Shown here in pieces: positions 22,701-34,819 of a stretch of 64,000 nucleotides of DNA (positions are counted from its first letter, which is position 1; the number at the start of each line of letters is the position of its first letter). The position numbers were made by a program, and so were the translations under genes. This stretch comes from Amblyornis subalaris (Eukaryota; Chordata; Aves; Passeriformes; Ptilonorhynchidae), in assembly GCA_018881555.1 (NCBI GenBank), contig JACAXG010000028.1, positions 3,677,735-3,741,734 of the forward strand, written 5' to 3'. The notes beneath the pieces are model-generated. The model was not told the origin of the DNA. It searched no databases and saw nothing but the letters and a program-made list of their open reading frames with translations.

Positions 22701-25700
22701 AGCTGTACTTTTGCCCGACAAGTCATTTCTCACACTCACAACGCCTGGGTGCTGATGGATATTCTGGAGATGATGCTTGATAAACTTGTTTTGGGTTGGA
22801 GTTTAAGGGGGTCTGTGGGGAAAGCAGAGGAATAAATCCCAAAAGCCACGATGGTTGTGATGCCATTTGCTGCTCTGCCACGTGGTCCTGGCCAGCACAG
22901 AGGAGACAGAGCCAAGAGGCAGAGCCAGCCTNCCTCACTCTCCAGGGAAAGGAAGGTACTTACACTTCTCAGTCCATCCAAAATATCNGTCTCTTGGAAA
23001 CAAATTCCTTGTCATGTTTAATCTTTGCACACATTTTCAGTAAAGCAGGAGTGGAGGCTTAATAACGAAATCCTTGAGCCTGTCCCAGCTGAAGTGAGAT
23101 GTGAAATCCCCCTCAGCAGCACTGAGATGATGCCTCCTGCAACAGCAAGGACCAAGGCTGAAACCCACTGGCCTCCAACACAACCTGGCTGGACCTCANT
23201 GCTCAGAGATGCTGCTCCTCCTTGCAAGAGTTCACAATCTCCTGTCCAACTAAAGGCTCTCCCCAGCCCTCTCCTTGACACCAGTTGACCAAGGTTTTGC
23301 CGTGTTTCTTTGACCAGACAGAGCACTGGTCCATGACCTTTGGCAGAAATCAGAACAATTTTGTCCCAAACCATACATTTTTTATTGTTCCGTCCTAAGG
23401 AGAACCTCTGATANCTCTCCTGTTTCTATTATTCTTATTGCATGTGAACACAGATGATGAGTGGTGCCTGCTCTTATCCAGCATATCCAGCCTGACCTCC
23501 TTGGCAGCTGGGAACGCTTTTTCTTGAATCNAGTCAATTAAACTTCACCACTGTGCCTGTTGAGCAGCCCTGCCTGACATTCAGAAAAGAAAACCAGGTA
23601 CTGAAAACCCTGGCACGGCCNCCAGAAGTATCACCCTCCTTCTGAAAACAACACGATAAAAATCAGGATTTTTCTCCCACAATTTCTGCACACTCTCTCC
23701 TTTTCAGCCTTCCCTGCCAAACTCCATCCTCAGCCGCANTCCCGCCTGGGAGTGTGTTGTGCCAGCCTGTCTCCCAGACATCCTCTGCTTTCACAGGCAC
23801 ACAGCAGCCCAGCTGCTGCCCCACATGGGGAAATCTCTTCTTGCAACAGCAGCAGTCCCTAACGGCCTTGGTGGATGAAGCAAGCCCTGACTCACTTCCA
23901 CTCCTTTTCCAGGAGATGCTGGAGGCAGAGGCAGGACATTGAGCTCAGCTGAGATTTCCCAACACAGAAAAGAGTCAAAGAGCTGTTGTAATGTTTGGGT
24001 GGCCAAAGATGAGTCATTTCCAAGCCTAGATCATGCTTTTCTCCCCAGAAATCAAATTATCTACTAAGCCAAACCAATAATTCCTAATGAAATCAAGCTG
24101 GAACGGCTTTTCTGAAATCAGGACAGTTATGAGGAGCATGAATTTGAGTTTATAGGACATCCCNAATACCTGGGACCAGACTGAGAAAAGAGGTGGGAGA
24201 CAGCTTATATCCTGTCAGGTCCTGTCCTCTCAGACCAGCCCTGGGAACCAGGGATGCAATGCTGCAAAATCTCACCTGAAACAAAAACAGTGCCAAAAGC
24301 CTGATGGAAAATCTCGATTTTCTTGTGGTAAATTACTAGAATAGTAATTAAAGTAATTATGTAGTTGAGAATTGTTCTCAATTGTTGTTTGAGAATTAGC
24401 AGAGATAAGCACGGGGCTATAAACTGTCATACAGGCTAGGAAAGGCAGGATTTTACACATATTCCATGCATGGAGCATGAGGTGTCTTGACATACACACA
24501 CAGCAGAAATCAGCTGAAAGGAAAAGGAGCTTTGAGCAGCGAAAAATTAGGAGACAGAAAAAAGGGAGGGACGTGCCATTGCTTTCATCCCTCCCTTTCC
24601 TGGGCAGAGGGCAGCGATGTCCTTGTGCTGCAGCCTTGGCTCCAGCACAGAGGGGTTAATTTGCTCTCACTCCCCACCTCTTTAAATATAAGTCATAAAT
24701 GTGATTGTTTGCTTGCTTTTACCACAAGAGCTGTAGCTCTTCTGGAGAAAACACACCTTTGCACCAATGCACCGGAGTTTTCCGAAGGGAAGTTTAAGTC
24801 TCCTTCAGCAAACGCAACGGTCACAGGTTTTAAATCTTACGATGTGGGCAATAAGCTGTTATTGGCCACAGCCAAAATNATAGCCAAAAGCTATTATTGC
24901 CACAGCATAAAAGCAAAATACAAGCCCTCACATCCCAGAGCCTGCAGCTCCAAACGATAGATGTAACATAACTAACATATATAGATGTAATTCTTTGTAT
25001 AGCTGTCATAAATACATGGTACATACACACTGCATACACACACAGACACACATATATATATATTTTTTTTGAAGTGGCCACAAACAATATTGGAGAAAAG
25101 CAAGTCTCTGTTTTTCATNGCCACCTGTAATTCCACCCGGGCCTGTTACTTCTTCCACTGAAGTAATGAATAAAGTAATAATTCTCCCTAAAAGCTGTGT
25201 GGCCAGCAGCCTCACACATCAACGGAGCACCGGGAATGGGCAGGAGCGGTCAGAGCCAGGTATAAGAGCTGAATTTTCCTCTCTACCCCAAATTCAGAAG
25301 AAACCCAGCAGCTTTAGGAGATTTACATTTATTTTCATGCTGTAAGCCAGCACAAACTGGAGCTGGGATGAGGCTGCGAGCATCTGGAGGTGCTCGTGAA
25401 GCCAGCGCTCAGCATGAGTTGCAAACTTGGCTTTGTGTCCCTGAACAAGCCAAAAATAGTTTTGCCACAGGGACTGACCTCCCTGCTCCCTTCCTAACTC
25501 TGTGTGTTTTATCTGATGGGCTTCGAGGGATTTCCTCCGATTATTGCAAACGCCTCTGGAGACACATCCAAAAGGATCCCGAACGCCTGTAAAACCTCTC
25601 CCTGTGAAGTGAGCCCGTGGAGAAACCTCACAGAGGAGATGTAAATCTTGGGAGGGTTGATAGCAGCTCCTCCAACATCTGTAATTCCTGTATCAGCAAA

Positions 25701-26351
25701 CACTTTACACGTCGCTCTGGGAGCGGGATGGAGAGGAGGGAGAGTTATTTCAGAAAGCAGCCACTTCGCATCCACAGCTCTACATGGCAGCCAAAAAAAA
25801 CCATAATCCCAAATAGCTTTCCTAATTCGGACTGTATTAAAATGTATATATATATGAACTAACTGCATTTCACTCCCATGGTCATTTTCCACTGGCTGGT
25901 CATGGATAAACTCTCAATCATATCCAGACCCTGCTGTGCTACCACACTGCTGGAACAGTTAAATATTCCTGCTGGCTCACTTCTAGTGGTTTTCCTTCCT
26001 GAAAGAAGGAAATGATTGCCCTGTCCTGGATTAAAGGAGGTGTGTGGGTTAAGAGCAGGAGTTTTACTGGGCAGTACCAGAGGCAGCAGAATGGGGATAA
26101 AAAACGAGGGAGCAGGAAGGGGGTTTTAGTGCATGTTGGCATTCTGATAGCACACCTAATTTTGGGCAGACTAAAAGCTCAGCCTGCTTTGGTTGCAGTG
26201 AGATGATGNGTTTGCAGCCTATTTTACAAACCCTAAATGTATTTTGATAAAAAGTGCCATAGCAATGAGAGGAATCGATACAGCAGTGCCTCTGTGTGTG
26301 TGTGTTTTACATTAAGACTTAGTTGATGACTTCTCATCATTTGAAAGAAAT
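19786..26351. other. Intergenic, no gene recognised
   Basis: No splice-consistent coding exon found on either strand. A short CA/TA microsatellite lies near 25020-25070. A segment at about 22820-22930 loosely resembles part of the solo LTR but was not confirmed. Confidence 0.45.
25020..25070. repeat. CA/TA-rich microsatellite followed by a T-run
   Basis: Alternating ACAC and ATAT dinucleotides followed by eight or more T; low complexity. Confidence 0.7.
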
Positions 26352-26490
26352 GTTCAGCCTCAGTGCTTGAAATTATCCAGCTGCAGCATTTTCTACTCAA
26401 TCCAATCTCCAGTTAATTTGATCCTTCATTTATCTTGAACAAAGCCTCCTAATAAAAACATTTGTATTACAAATGATACACTTGATCAAT
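26352..26490 (+). repeat. Noncoding block B1, partner of block A1
   Basis: See 9095-9205. Same order and orientation of shared words, 17.3 kb downstream of block A1, with a few insertions. Confidence 0.6.
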
Positions 26491-27649
26491 GGGATTGCTT
26501 TAGGCAAGTATTTGATAATTTGAACACTAGCTATAAAAAGTTCTCATTTAATCAATGTGGCTGGCCAAAATTTGGAGTGGGAGAGAAAGCCCCAAACCTG
26601 CACATCACTAAACAGCCAGGCTACAATTACATATCAGATTATTTAGATGTTCTTACCAACATTATCGTTAGAACTGGCCAGTGTAATCGGTGGGATATTA
26701 GCCTTAATTATTTTTGGTAACACAATTAATTATTTAGTTCACTCAAAGTGACAAGAATGGAATGAATCAAAATAAGGAGCTGGCTGGGCAGGGAACTATT
26801 AATTTTCTTTCAATCCCATAATTCCTTCGGTCAAATCAATGAGATAAATAGGCAGATGGAAAAAGCCAANGGACATTTCCACTGAACATGAAAAGCATCC
26901 AGGTCCCATGCAGGTCAGGAGATGATGTTAGACCCCTCACAGGGGCTGGGAAGCTGCCCTTGGGAACATTCAGGTCTAAGATGATGTTTTTTAGACATAC
27001 AAGAGCTTCAAGGTCATGGGCTGCTCTGCTAAGGGTGGTATGCTCCCCCCCAGGCTTGGGTCCAAAGTAGGAAACATTATCCCTTGGCAGCCAAAGTGAA
27101 TTTCTGCTTTATTGCATCTGTTGCTATCCTTGGATGCTTTGAGATGCAATCACATTGCTTGGAATTTTAGCCTGTGTTTATTTTCATTAACAGTGGTATT
27201 AATCAACATTTCCCTCTGTTCTCCACAGACTGCTCAGGGATGCCTTTGGAAAGCAAAGACAAATTCCAGGTCAGGGTTCCCGGTGTTTGACATTATTACT
27301 TGTGAAAAGTGAAATGATTCCTCTCTTTGCTCAGATTTCTGCATGAACTCTGAAAAACTTCTCGTAACTTCAGCATCCCTCCTGCACCTTGGCTGAGGAG
27401 CTTTATTTTGACACAGCCACCAGCAAACACACCATGAAAAAAGTTCAGAAGGGCTAAAAAACCATCCACAGCGTACATCAGACTATTCCATTTTGTTTCT
27501 TCAGCCCTTTTAAATCAGCATTTTTGGGACTTCATTTAGAGCGGAAGACAGGAAGCAGCGCAGTGAGGGCTCTCTCCTGTCACATCACGCACCGAGTCGT
27601 ACGACACAACAGCCTCAAATCTCTTTCAATCCATCACTTATTTCCCTCT

Positions 27650-27680
<31 letters not shown>

Positions 27681-28493
27681 CTGAATTGTCTTTGACTGTT
27701 ATTTATTTATTTGGTTAGTTGACTTCAAGGGACATTTCTCCTGGCTGGATAAAGACGTTCTACAAACAAATGCAGGGGGAACATTTGTGATAAGGCTGCA
27801 GCCGGGTCCCCGTGGGCAGGTAGAGCTTTGTGTCACTCAGCAGCCCCTGCTCTGCTCCACTGGGGAGCAGCATTTTTCANAGCTGCTCCAGCAACAGGCC
27901 CCGAGCAGCAGCAGGGACCAAAGCGAGAGGAATTAAAGGGCTGCTCGAGGTTCCACGGGGCTCTAAGGACTCCCCTGGGGAGGATAAAAAAGAATTAGAA
28001 AGGGGTTTATTGACAAGGGGATGTTGCCTGCGCTTTGATACTCACACAGAGAGTAATTGTACGTATGGGGAGGGTTCTTCACAGCTGAAACTATCACTTA
28101 CACCCTGTGGAGAGCTAAAAAACTCCTCAGCTTAGAACTTGGGTAGGCACAACGGCCCAAGGCCCAAACAAGGGGTACTAAACAGGCAGGAAGGATTTAT
28201 AAAGCAGCAATAGAGAACATTGCTCCATTTCAAAGCCTTCCATGGCTCCTGCAGCACCCCAAGACACCGAGAGGGAAAGACATCACCCTCAGCAAAACGT
28301 GTGCTGGAAAAAACCACCTCTGGGCGAGTCTGCAGCTGCCAAAGGAGATGCAAACACAGTGAGGCATCAGCTGAGCATCTGGAGGGGAGAGCATCTGCTG
28401 AGAGACACCTCGACGCTCGCTGGGAGTGAGAAATCATCGCTCTGGCTGCAATTCTTCAGGAGCGAGACGTACCAAGTGAATGGAATCCACACA
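26491..28493. other. Intergenic, no gene recognised
   Basis: A/T-rich to about 26830, then mixed. It contains a 25-base poly-T run. No exon or RNA gene seen. Confidence 0.45.
27656..27680. repeat. Poly-T tract (25 bases)
   Basis: Uninterrupted run of T. No transposon body was recognised next to it, so its origin is unclear. Confidence 0.9.
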
Positions 28494-28640
28494 AATGAGG
28501 TCGTTAGCATAACCGAATACGCTCTTCATTCCTTCAAGAATGAAAAATATGAGTAATTCCCTGGCAAGGCCCAATTACAGCCTGCCAGCACTAGCACATG
28601 GGTTATATCTATTATGAAATAATAAGATAACATTAATAAG
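28494..28640 (+). repeat. Noncoding block B2, partner of block A2
   Basis: See 10516-10650. Shared words in the same order, including GAAAAATATGAGTAATT against GAAAAATGTGACTAATT, and CCAATTACAGCCTGCCAGC against CCAATTATGACCTGCCAGG. Confidence 0.6.
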
Positions 28641-31600
28641 ATTCCCAGAAAGGACATTAGACAGCTAATCTCATGACTGTGTACAACCAGTCTAACTATT
28701 CAGGCTGTCTCCTGCCTGCATGGCTCTACACTCTCCAGGTCTTTCTTGTCATCTTCTCTGGGAAAAGTTCAGGTCTACCAGCTTTTAACCAGGGGGTTCT
28801 GAGTGGGAACTGGGAAGAGTGCCCTGGGAGTGCTGAGAAACTCTGGTTAGCTGCTCTCTTTTAAGGAGTTTCAGTAACAGCCATAAATGTGAGAGCTCCA
28901 GCAAACAATGACACCACTCGTGAAATTTCCTGCAGACAGAGCCATGCTGGCAGCTGTATTTTGGGTCTGTAACCCGAGTGCACAGGCACGGCTCAGACAC
29001 GTGCTGGCAGTGCTTCCAGACTCTTGCTCCAAGAGCACCTGAATAATCCTTTTTTCCCCCCATTTCTCGTGTCCTGATGCTCACGACCCTGCACGCACAC
29101 ACAGCACCCAGACCTGTCTCATGGGTGTTATCAGCACGGGCAAGGACCTGGGCTTGTGGTCCTGAGACACCGATGGAGCTAAGCTGAAAAGAGAAAAGAT
29201 GGACAATAAGACATGCACGTAGCTGAGCATAACATCACACATTGCTCAGAAGCCTGGGAAGACGGGAGGCAGCCGAGATTTCCATCACTGTAATTTAGCG
29301 AGATGCATCTGAGGCGCTGGCAAGGAGCATCCAGCTCCGCAGGACCAAGGACACGTCAATACCAGCAGTCAGACCCTGAGTTTGGCAGGTGGCTAAATTG
29401 GCTCCACAGCCTCGCCGGCCCTGCTCGGGGAAGGGAAGACGCCGGGTCTCAGCACAGAGGGCCGTAATGAGGATTAATAAGGCGTGTGAAGACGCTCTGT
29501 AATTGTCCGGCCGGCTGTTTCCTTTGCACCTTATGCTGTCGTTTATGCTCGTGCAAAGTGGCTGTAAAACGCCCCGGGTCTGATTCAATAGAACTCTGCA
29601 GACTCCTCGTACAGGTGTAAATCGCTCTGTGAGGTTCAGGGCAATGTCTAAATGCAAACTAATCTGATCATCTCTGTTGCCTTATTTTTTTTCCTTCCGT
29701 AAACTCCTCTGCAGCCAATTGAACATTTTAGTGCCTAATAAACTACAAAATATCAGGTATTTTGTGCATGAAGTTACATCCCAGAAATAAAATTTGGAGT
29801 GCTGGCCTCAAGGAGAGCTGGAGCTGCATTAAGATGCTAGGACTGGGCCACCGACACTGCGGTCTTGTGTGCCGGTTGCTGCCCACAGTTGTAAGACCAA
29901 GCAGAGGAACATTCACATCATAAACCTCAGGGGCTGGTGCACAGTGACAGCGAGCCTGAACCCAGGAGAAACCATGAAAAATGAGCTAACGACATAATTT
30001 GGGAGGGAATGGGCAAAAAACACCGCCTGACCTTGTTCAGACACAGGAAGAAACAACTGCAGAACTGCAGCAGCTGTAAAATGAGCCTGAACCAAAACGC
30101 ACGAGCTGGTATTACAGGGAATAACCCTTAAGAGGTGGAAGGCTTTGACAGACGCACTCCTACAGGTAGCTTCAATCCCTGGCAGCTGCAAGGCTTCGGT
30201 AATGAATGTCAGACTGCTGGGCAGCTGCGAGGGGAATAAACAGCTATTTGCCTTCAGTGCAAGTAGCATCAGTTTGACATATGACATTCAAATGATACGA
30301 GCTTTAAAAGTGTGGTTAAACGACCGCTGTTTGACTTGAAACCTTGAGCCCGCCGAAGCGGCAGCGCCGCCGTTTACCTTGGCTCCGTGGGGGATTGAAT
30401 CACTGAGCTTAAAAATGAAAGATCAAAGTGTTTCTGCAAATTCAGCCCGCAGTGTGTCGTGTGTCCAGCTGCTCGAGAACGTGTGCTGGAGTGATGAGAG
30501 GGGTAGAGACGTGTCCTCCCACTGCTGTGGCCTTTGGCTCTGCCGAGGGCTGCTGCGGGCACACGTGGGACTGAGGAGCCACTGAGGTGCCCCGNTGCGA
30601 CAGACAGGGGATGAAATTTGGGGGATGGGGTGAGAAAAAGGGGTTATCCCTACCTGGTTCTTCCCACGGCACCCCCTGCTCCTGACATCCTCCTCCACGT
30701 TGGTGGGCTCCTCTTCAAGGCTCTTCTGCATTTTGCCTTGCAGGACACCAGCCCACCCTGCACCATCACCGGCTCATTTTAGGAAACAAGCNCTGCAAAG
30801 AACCTAGCTCCCTATTTCAGCAGACCTCATTAGGCACTTGTTACATTAGCCTGCCAGCTAACCACCAGCAGCCACAACCCTTTGANAACCTACCTGCTCA
30901 AGTGCTTTTGCTCGCAATCTTCACACTGAAACAAGGGCTCAGGACCAAAGTTGCTGCAGGAAAAAATCACTGCTTCCTGACCTTTGGGCAGACTCTGTGG
31001 GTTGATTATCCCATCGATTTTAACCGAATCGAGCATTCAATACGGGTGTCTGGAGGCCTGTCTCTCCTCAGCAGCAGGGACAGCACAGCACCACCAGCAA
31101 TAATAGAGACAACCTCTATGCAAGCCAGGGTCAGGGTCAGCACAGCTCCAGGTTTCTTGCAAATTGTGGCAGGCACGATCAGTCTGGCTGGGACTGGCCC
31201 TGGGAGCACTTGAGCACACGGTGAGCCCGCAGTGACACCACTTCAGTGAGGGAGCACCCTGTAAAGTGCAAGTGGGTGCTCTGNCTTGAAAGGAAACAAA
31301 ATAATCGAAGCAGGAGTGAGAGGGACCAGATTTGAGTGATGCCACTTGAGGGGGAACTGTCCTTCCAGAAGGAGCTGGTGCTGAGCTGAAGACTGTTTGC
31401 ACTAGGAAGCAGTGCTTTGCTCTAGGAGGGGGATACGCAGAGCAAATGAGTTGATGCTGAGGGCCCTAAATACATCCTTTACAGCCTATATGTTTTCTTC
31501 GGGGGGTAGAGTTCTTGCTTCAAGCTGTCAGCAGCTGGAGCATGTTAGGTGAGCTCCTGAAACACTTTTGCTTTGGTGTCCTCCAAAAGGAAACCCATCT

Positions 31601-34600
31601 CACTCTGGGGCCGTGCTGGGATCTGAATCAAAGCATGGCAGAAGGTGGACACACATCAAAGTTCATTATTGCCTAACTGTATATTATTTTTTAAAAATCA
31701 TAGGTGCAGGTAAACAGAGGCACAGGGCTGTTGAAGAGCATAGCTCCATCTGCCCTGCCTATGGGGCAGTGGTGAATGCTCGTTACCTCTGGAAATCAGA
31801 CCAGAAAGGGCTGACACTGAACATCTCCCATACAGCTGCTCAGCCTGGAATAAACCCAAGAAACAGCGTCCCAGGTATTGAGCCTGCTGGAAAACTCACA
31901 GTGTCCGAGCAATTCCCCACTGCAAGGTCCCAAACCACTCCCCAATGCCCAATCTGTTGGCAAACCTCCCTCCAGGACAACCGGGAACCTACAAAGGTGT
32001 GCGCTTCCTGCTCTTGAGCACANCTGAATTCAGCAGAACAAAGCTGAGATTTGACAGAACTTGCCACTGTCTGTCCCTTGCCAGAACCCCGAGCAGGTGC
32101 TGGCCATGAGGCAGTGCTGTGTCCACCTCTGCACAGGTACAGCAGCGTTCCCAGAACAGCTCCTGCTCACCCACTCCCTTGGCACGGGGCGCACCAGATG
32201 AAGATGCCTTTGAACAGACATGAGAGGGGCTGAAATCTTTTGACACCTGCAAGCGAACTCTATATTTCCAAAATGTTAAGCAGCTTTGTGAGAGAGATTA
32301 TCCTGAAGGATGTTTTCCTGTANTGTTGACATTTCTGTGTGAGTGATTAATTCCAACATGGGCACGGGGTGAGGAGGCAAAACCCTTCTCTCGCTGCCAC
32401 CGGGTGAGCCCTGGCCTTTGCCCCTGCAGGGTTATTAATTCATCCCTGACCTGTGACACTGCAGTGACTTTATCACCCTCATCTTCTCGGTCACTCCTCA
32501 AGGCAGAGACCTGAGACCTGAGGGGATTTTCAGTGCCCCTTTTTACGAACCACTGTGATGGTCAAGGCACTTTTCAGCTGTTTGTCCTCCAGGGGTCTGA
32601 CTGCCTGTCCATTTTGTCCATCTCCCCNGAGATGTGCCGTCACAAACGCTCTGCCATGGCTTGAAACAAGGGACAGCAACAGCTGAAAACAAAGATGAAT
32701 TGCCACACTGGTGGCAGAAGGGAGCTGCCCTGCTGCAGGTGACGAAGGCAGAAGGGGAAGCCATGGCTGCCTGAGCTGCTGNGAATTTTCTAACCCTCTC
32801 ACCCAGCTCATTGATGACTCCAGAGAAGCAGCCTCGCTTCTCCCCTACACTTCCAGTCAAGGGTGTCTTTCACTGGGGAATTTAATTTGCTGCAGAAAGG
32901 TTATTATATCTCTTCTGAGGTTTTCTCATCAATTCCTAAAAAATATAGAAAGTATGAAAATAATATATAATAACATAGGTATAACCTATCTCTATAGAAA
33001 AGAATATAAAAGAAATATAAAGACGGCTATGTAGTGCTTAAAGTTCCTTTTGCACTAGGAACCACTTCACACNCTCAAGGACTCTGCTCTTCATTTTGGG
33101 CTGTTGTGCCTTCAACTCTGCACGTCCAGGAGCAGCTCTTATGACTGATGGTACACATAGGGATTCATTCAGGATAAAATGAGTTTTCACCTCCCAGGAG
33201 TCCAAGCATCATTATATACGGCACTGAATGGGCTGGATGTATATGCACATGCAAGTACTTCACCCAGTGCTGAAATTTGACAGCTTGGAAGCAAAGATAT
33301 GGTCCTGTGGAAGGGTAGAGCAGGTGCATGAGGTGTTTAGGAGAGCAGAGAGAGCACTTTGAACCCCGTATGAAGTCAGCTGCTGTGCTGAGCAGCACAG
33401 AGCAGATGCTGGAATCAAATCCCTCCACTCTCACAGAAAGACAAATGCTTGGCTGAGAGCAGCAAGACCACGACCTCACTGATTTGTGGTGCCACAAGGC
33501 GACAGTGGAAGAATGAACTGCACAAGAGAACTTCTATCTCCACTCTGTAGCACTAATTTTTGAGGATCCCATCAAAGAAATGAGGAATCCAGCTGGGAGA
33601 GGTGATGGGACATCATCACCTGGCCAAAGGCTTGCGAGACCTACAGATGGAGTCACTTGGGTATGGAGAAAGCACAGAAGCAGAGACTGGCATCAGCTGG
33701 TTACAGAGGAGGTAAATGAACTTTTTATTGCAGTTAGCACTCCAGCAGCAGTTTTTGCAGGAATAATATGAAATTCTAGACTGTACAATAATGACGAAAT
33801 CTGGCAAGACTTTGAAGCTCTCAATACGCAAAGGCACCTTTCTTCCAGACAGGGTTGTCCAGGACATCTGAAGGCTCTCAGTGCTGCACCCTGCATAATT
33901 ATTAATTTAGTTAAGTTGGTCTTACAGTGGCCTAATATAAATCAGATTAAAAGGTGTCGTGATAGCAGTATGGATGGTGCCTGTGTTGACAATCCCTTCC
34001 ATGGGAGAAGGCTGCATGCCCACGATAAAATAAGCAAACAATCAGGAAACACATGTGGGATACTTCTCTCCCACTCTGCAAATCTCCAGTGATTAAGGGT
34101 AACTGCTTCTCTCTGGGCTCCTCCAGTTAACTCATCTGCACTTGGAATCACAGAAAAGCCATCTAAAATCATACCAAAATCTAAATAAATCAGCATCAGA
34201 AAATTTGCTGCAGGCATTCAGTCCTGGAAGGACGTGACCATTTTGTCAGGGTCACAGCACAGAGCTGAGGAAATAGTCCTGGACAACTCTGCATTCCCAG
34301 GAGAATAAAACCAGAAGACACACAGAGTCACCCAGCAGGCAGTGGGAACAGGAGCAATGGCAGCATTACTTAACTATGTGCAATTTGCTCTCCCTATCTT
34401 GATTTAAATTACACTGCCAGAAGAGACTGACAGTGTCTGGAATCAAATTGCTTAGAAAAGTGCCTCTTCAGAGGGAGAGAAAAAAATGCCCAAATAACTC
34501 CAGTGCAAATGGTCTTGCAAAATGCCTATTGTGATTGGGGACAGCAGGATCTGTGGCTCGTGTTCATTAGGATAATGTTCATGTAATTGTGCTGGGCCAA

Positions 34601-34690
34601 ACCCCCATGCAATGGGGGGGGCTGCACCTCTGACATTCCTACAGCGCACACATTAACCTGGTCTCCTCTCAAGAGTTAGAGGAGGCACCA
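28641..34690. other. Intergenic downstream of both CYP3A genes, no gene recognised
   Basis: No coding exon seen. Two stretches (about 29380-29660 and 30130-30390) have mixed composition with CpGs and homeodomain-like TAATTA-type words and could be conserved noncoding elements; this is a visual impression only. The part nearest 34690 must include the 3' UTR of the minus-strand P450, but I saw no convincing nearby polyadenylation hexamer; a TTTATT at 33724-33729 is a distant candidate. Confidence 0.4.
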
Positions 34691-34819
34691 TTAAATAAGA
34701 GTCTCTTGCTCTGCTCCTGCTTCCTTCACTTCTTCCCCAGCCTGGGCTCTGGGGACCATCTTCAGGACGATGGGCTTCTTTGGCTGCATGAGACCTTTTG
34801 AGTCCAGGACCAGCGGGAT
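34691..34819 (-). CDS. CYP3A: CYP3A minus-strand gene, exon 13 and stop
   Basis: 129 bp: [20 protein letters not shown], then an extended acidic tail ([15 protein letters not shown]) and TAA at 34691-34693. It follows a long pyrimidine tract and a caag acceptor. The tail is 10 residues longer than in the paralogue. It is in frame only if the missing base of exon 12 is counted. Confidence 0.9.
   Translation of the reverse strand: MPLVLDSKGLMQPKKPIVLKMVPRAQAGEEVKEAGAEQETLI

Noticed and set aside
22820..22935. Possible second, older LTR fragment
   Set aside because: Only a short stretch (AGAGGAATAAA and nearby words) resembles the solo LTR; no boundaries or duplicated target site could be found.
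24365..24381. Perfect inverted repeat TTGAGAA-TTG-TTCTCAA
   Set aside because: Short hairpin in A/T-rich DNA with no associated gene or T-run; expected by chance at this scale.
31568..32017. 149-codon plus-strand frame
   Set aside because: No domain, no splice partners, composition typical of chance; overlapping open frames exist on the other strand.
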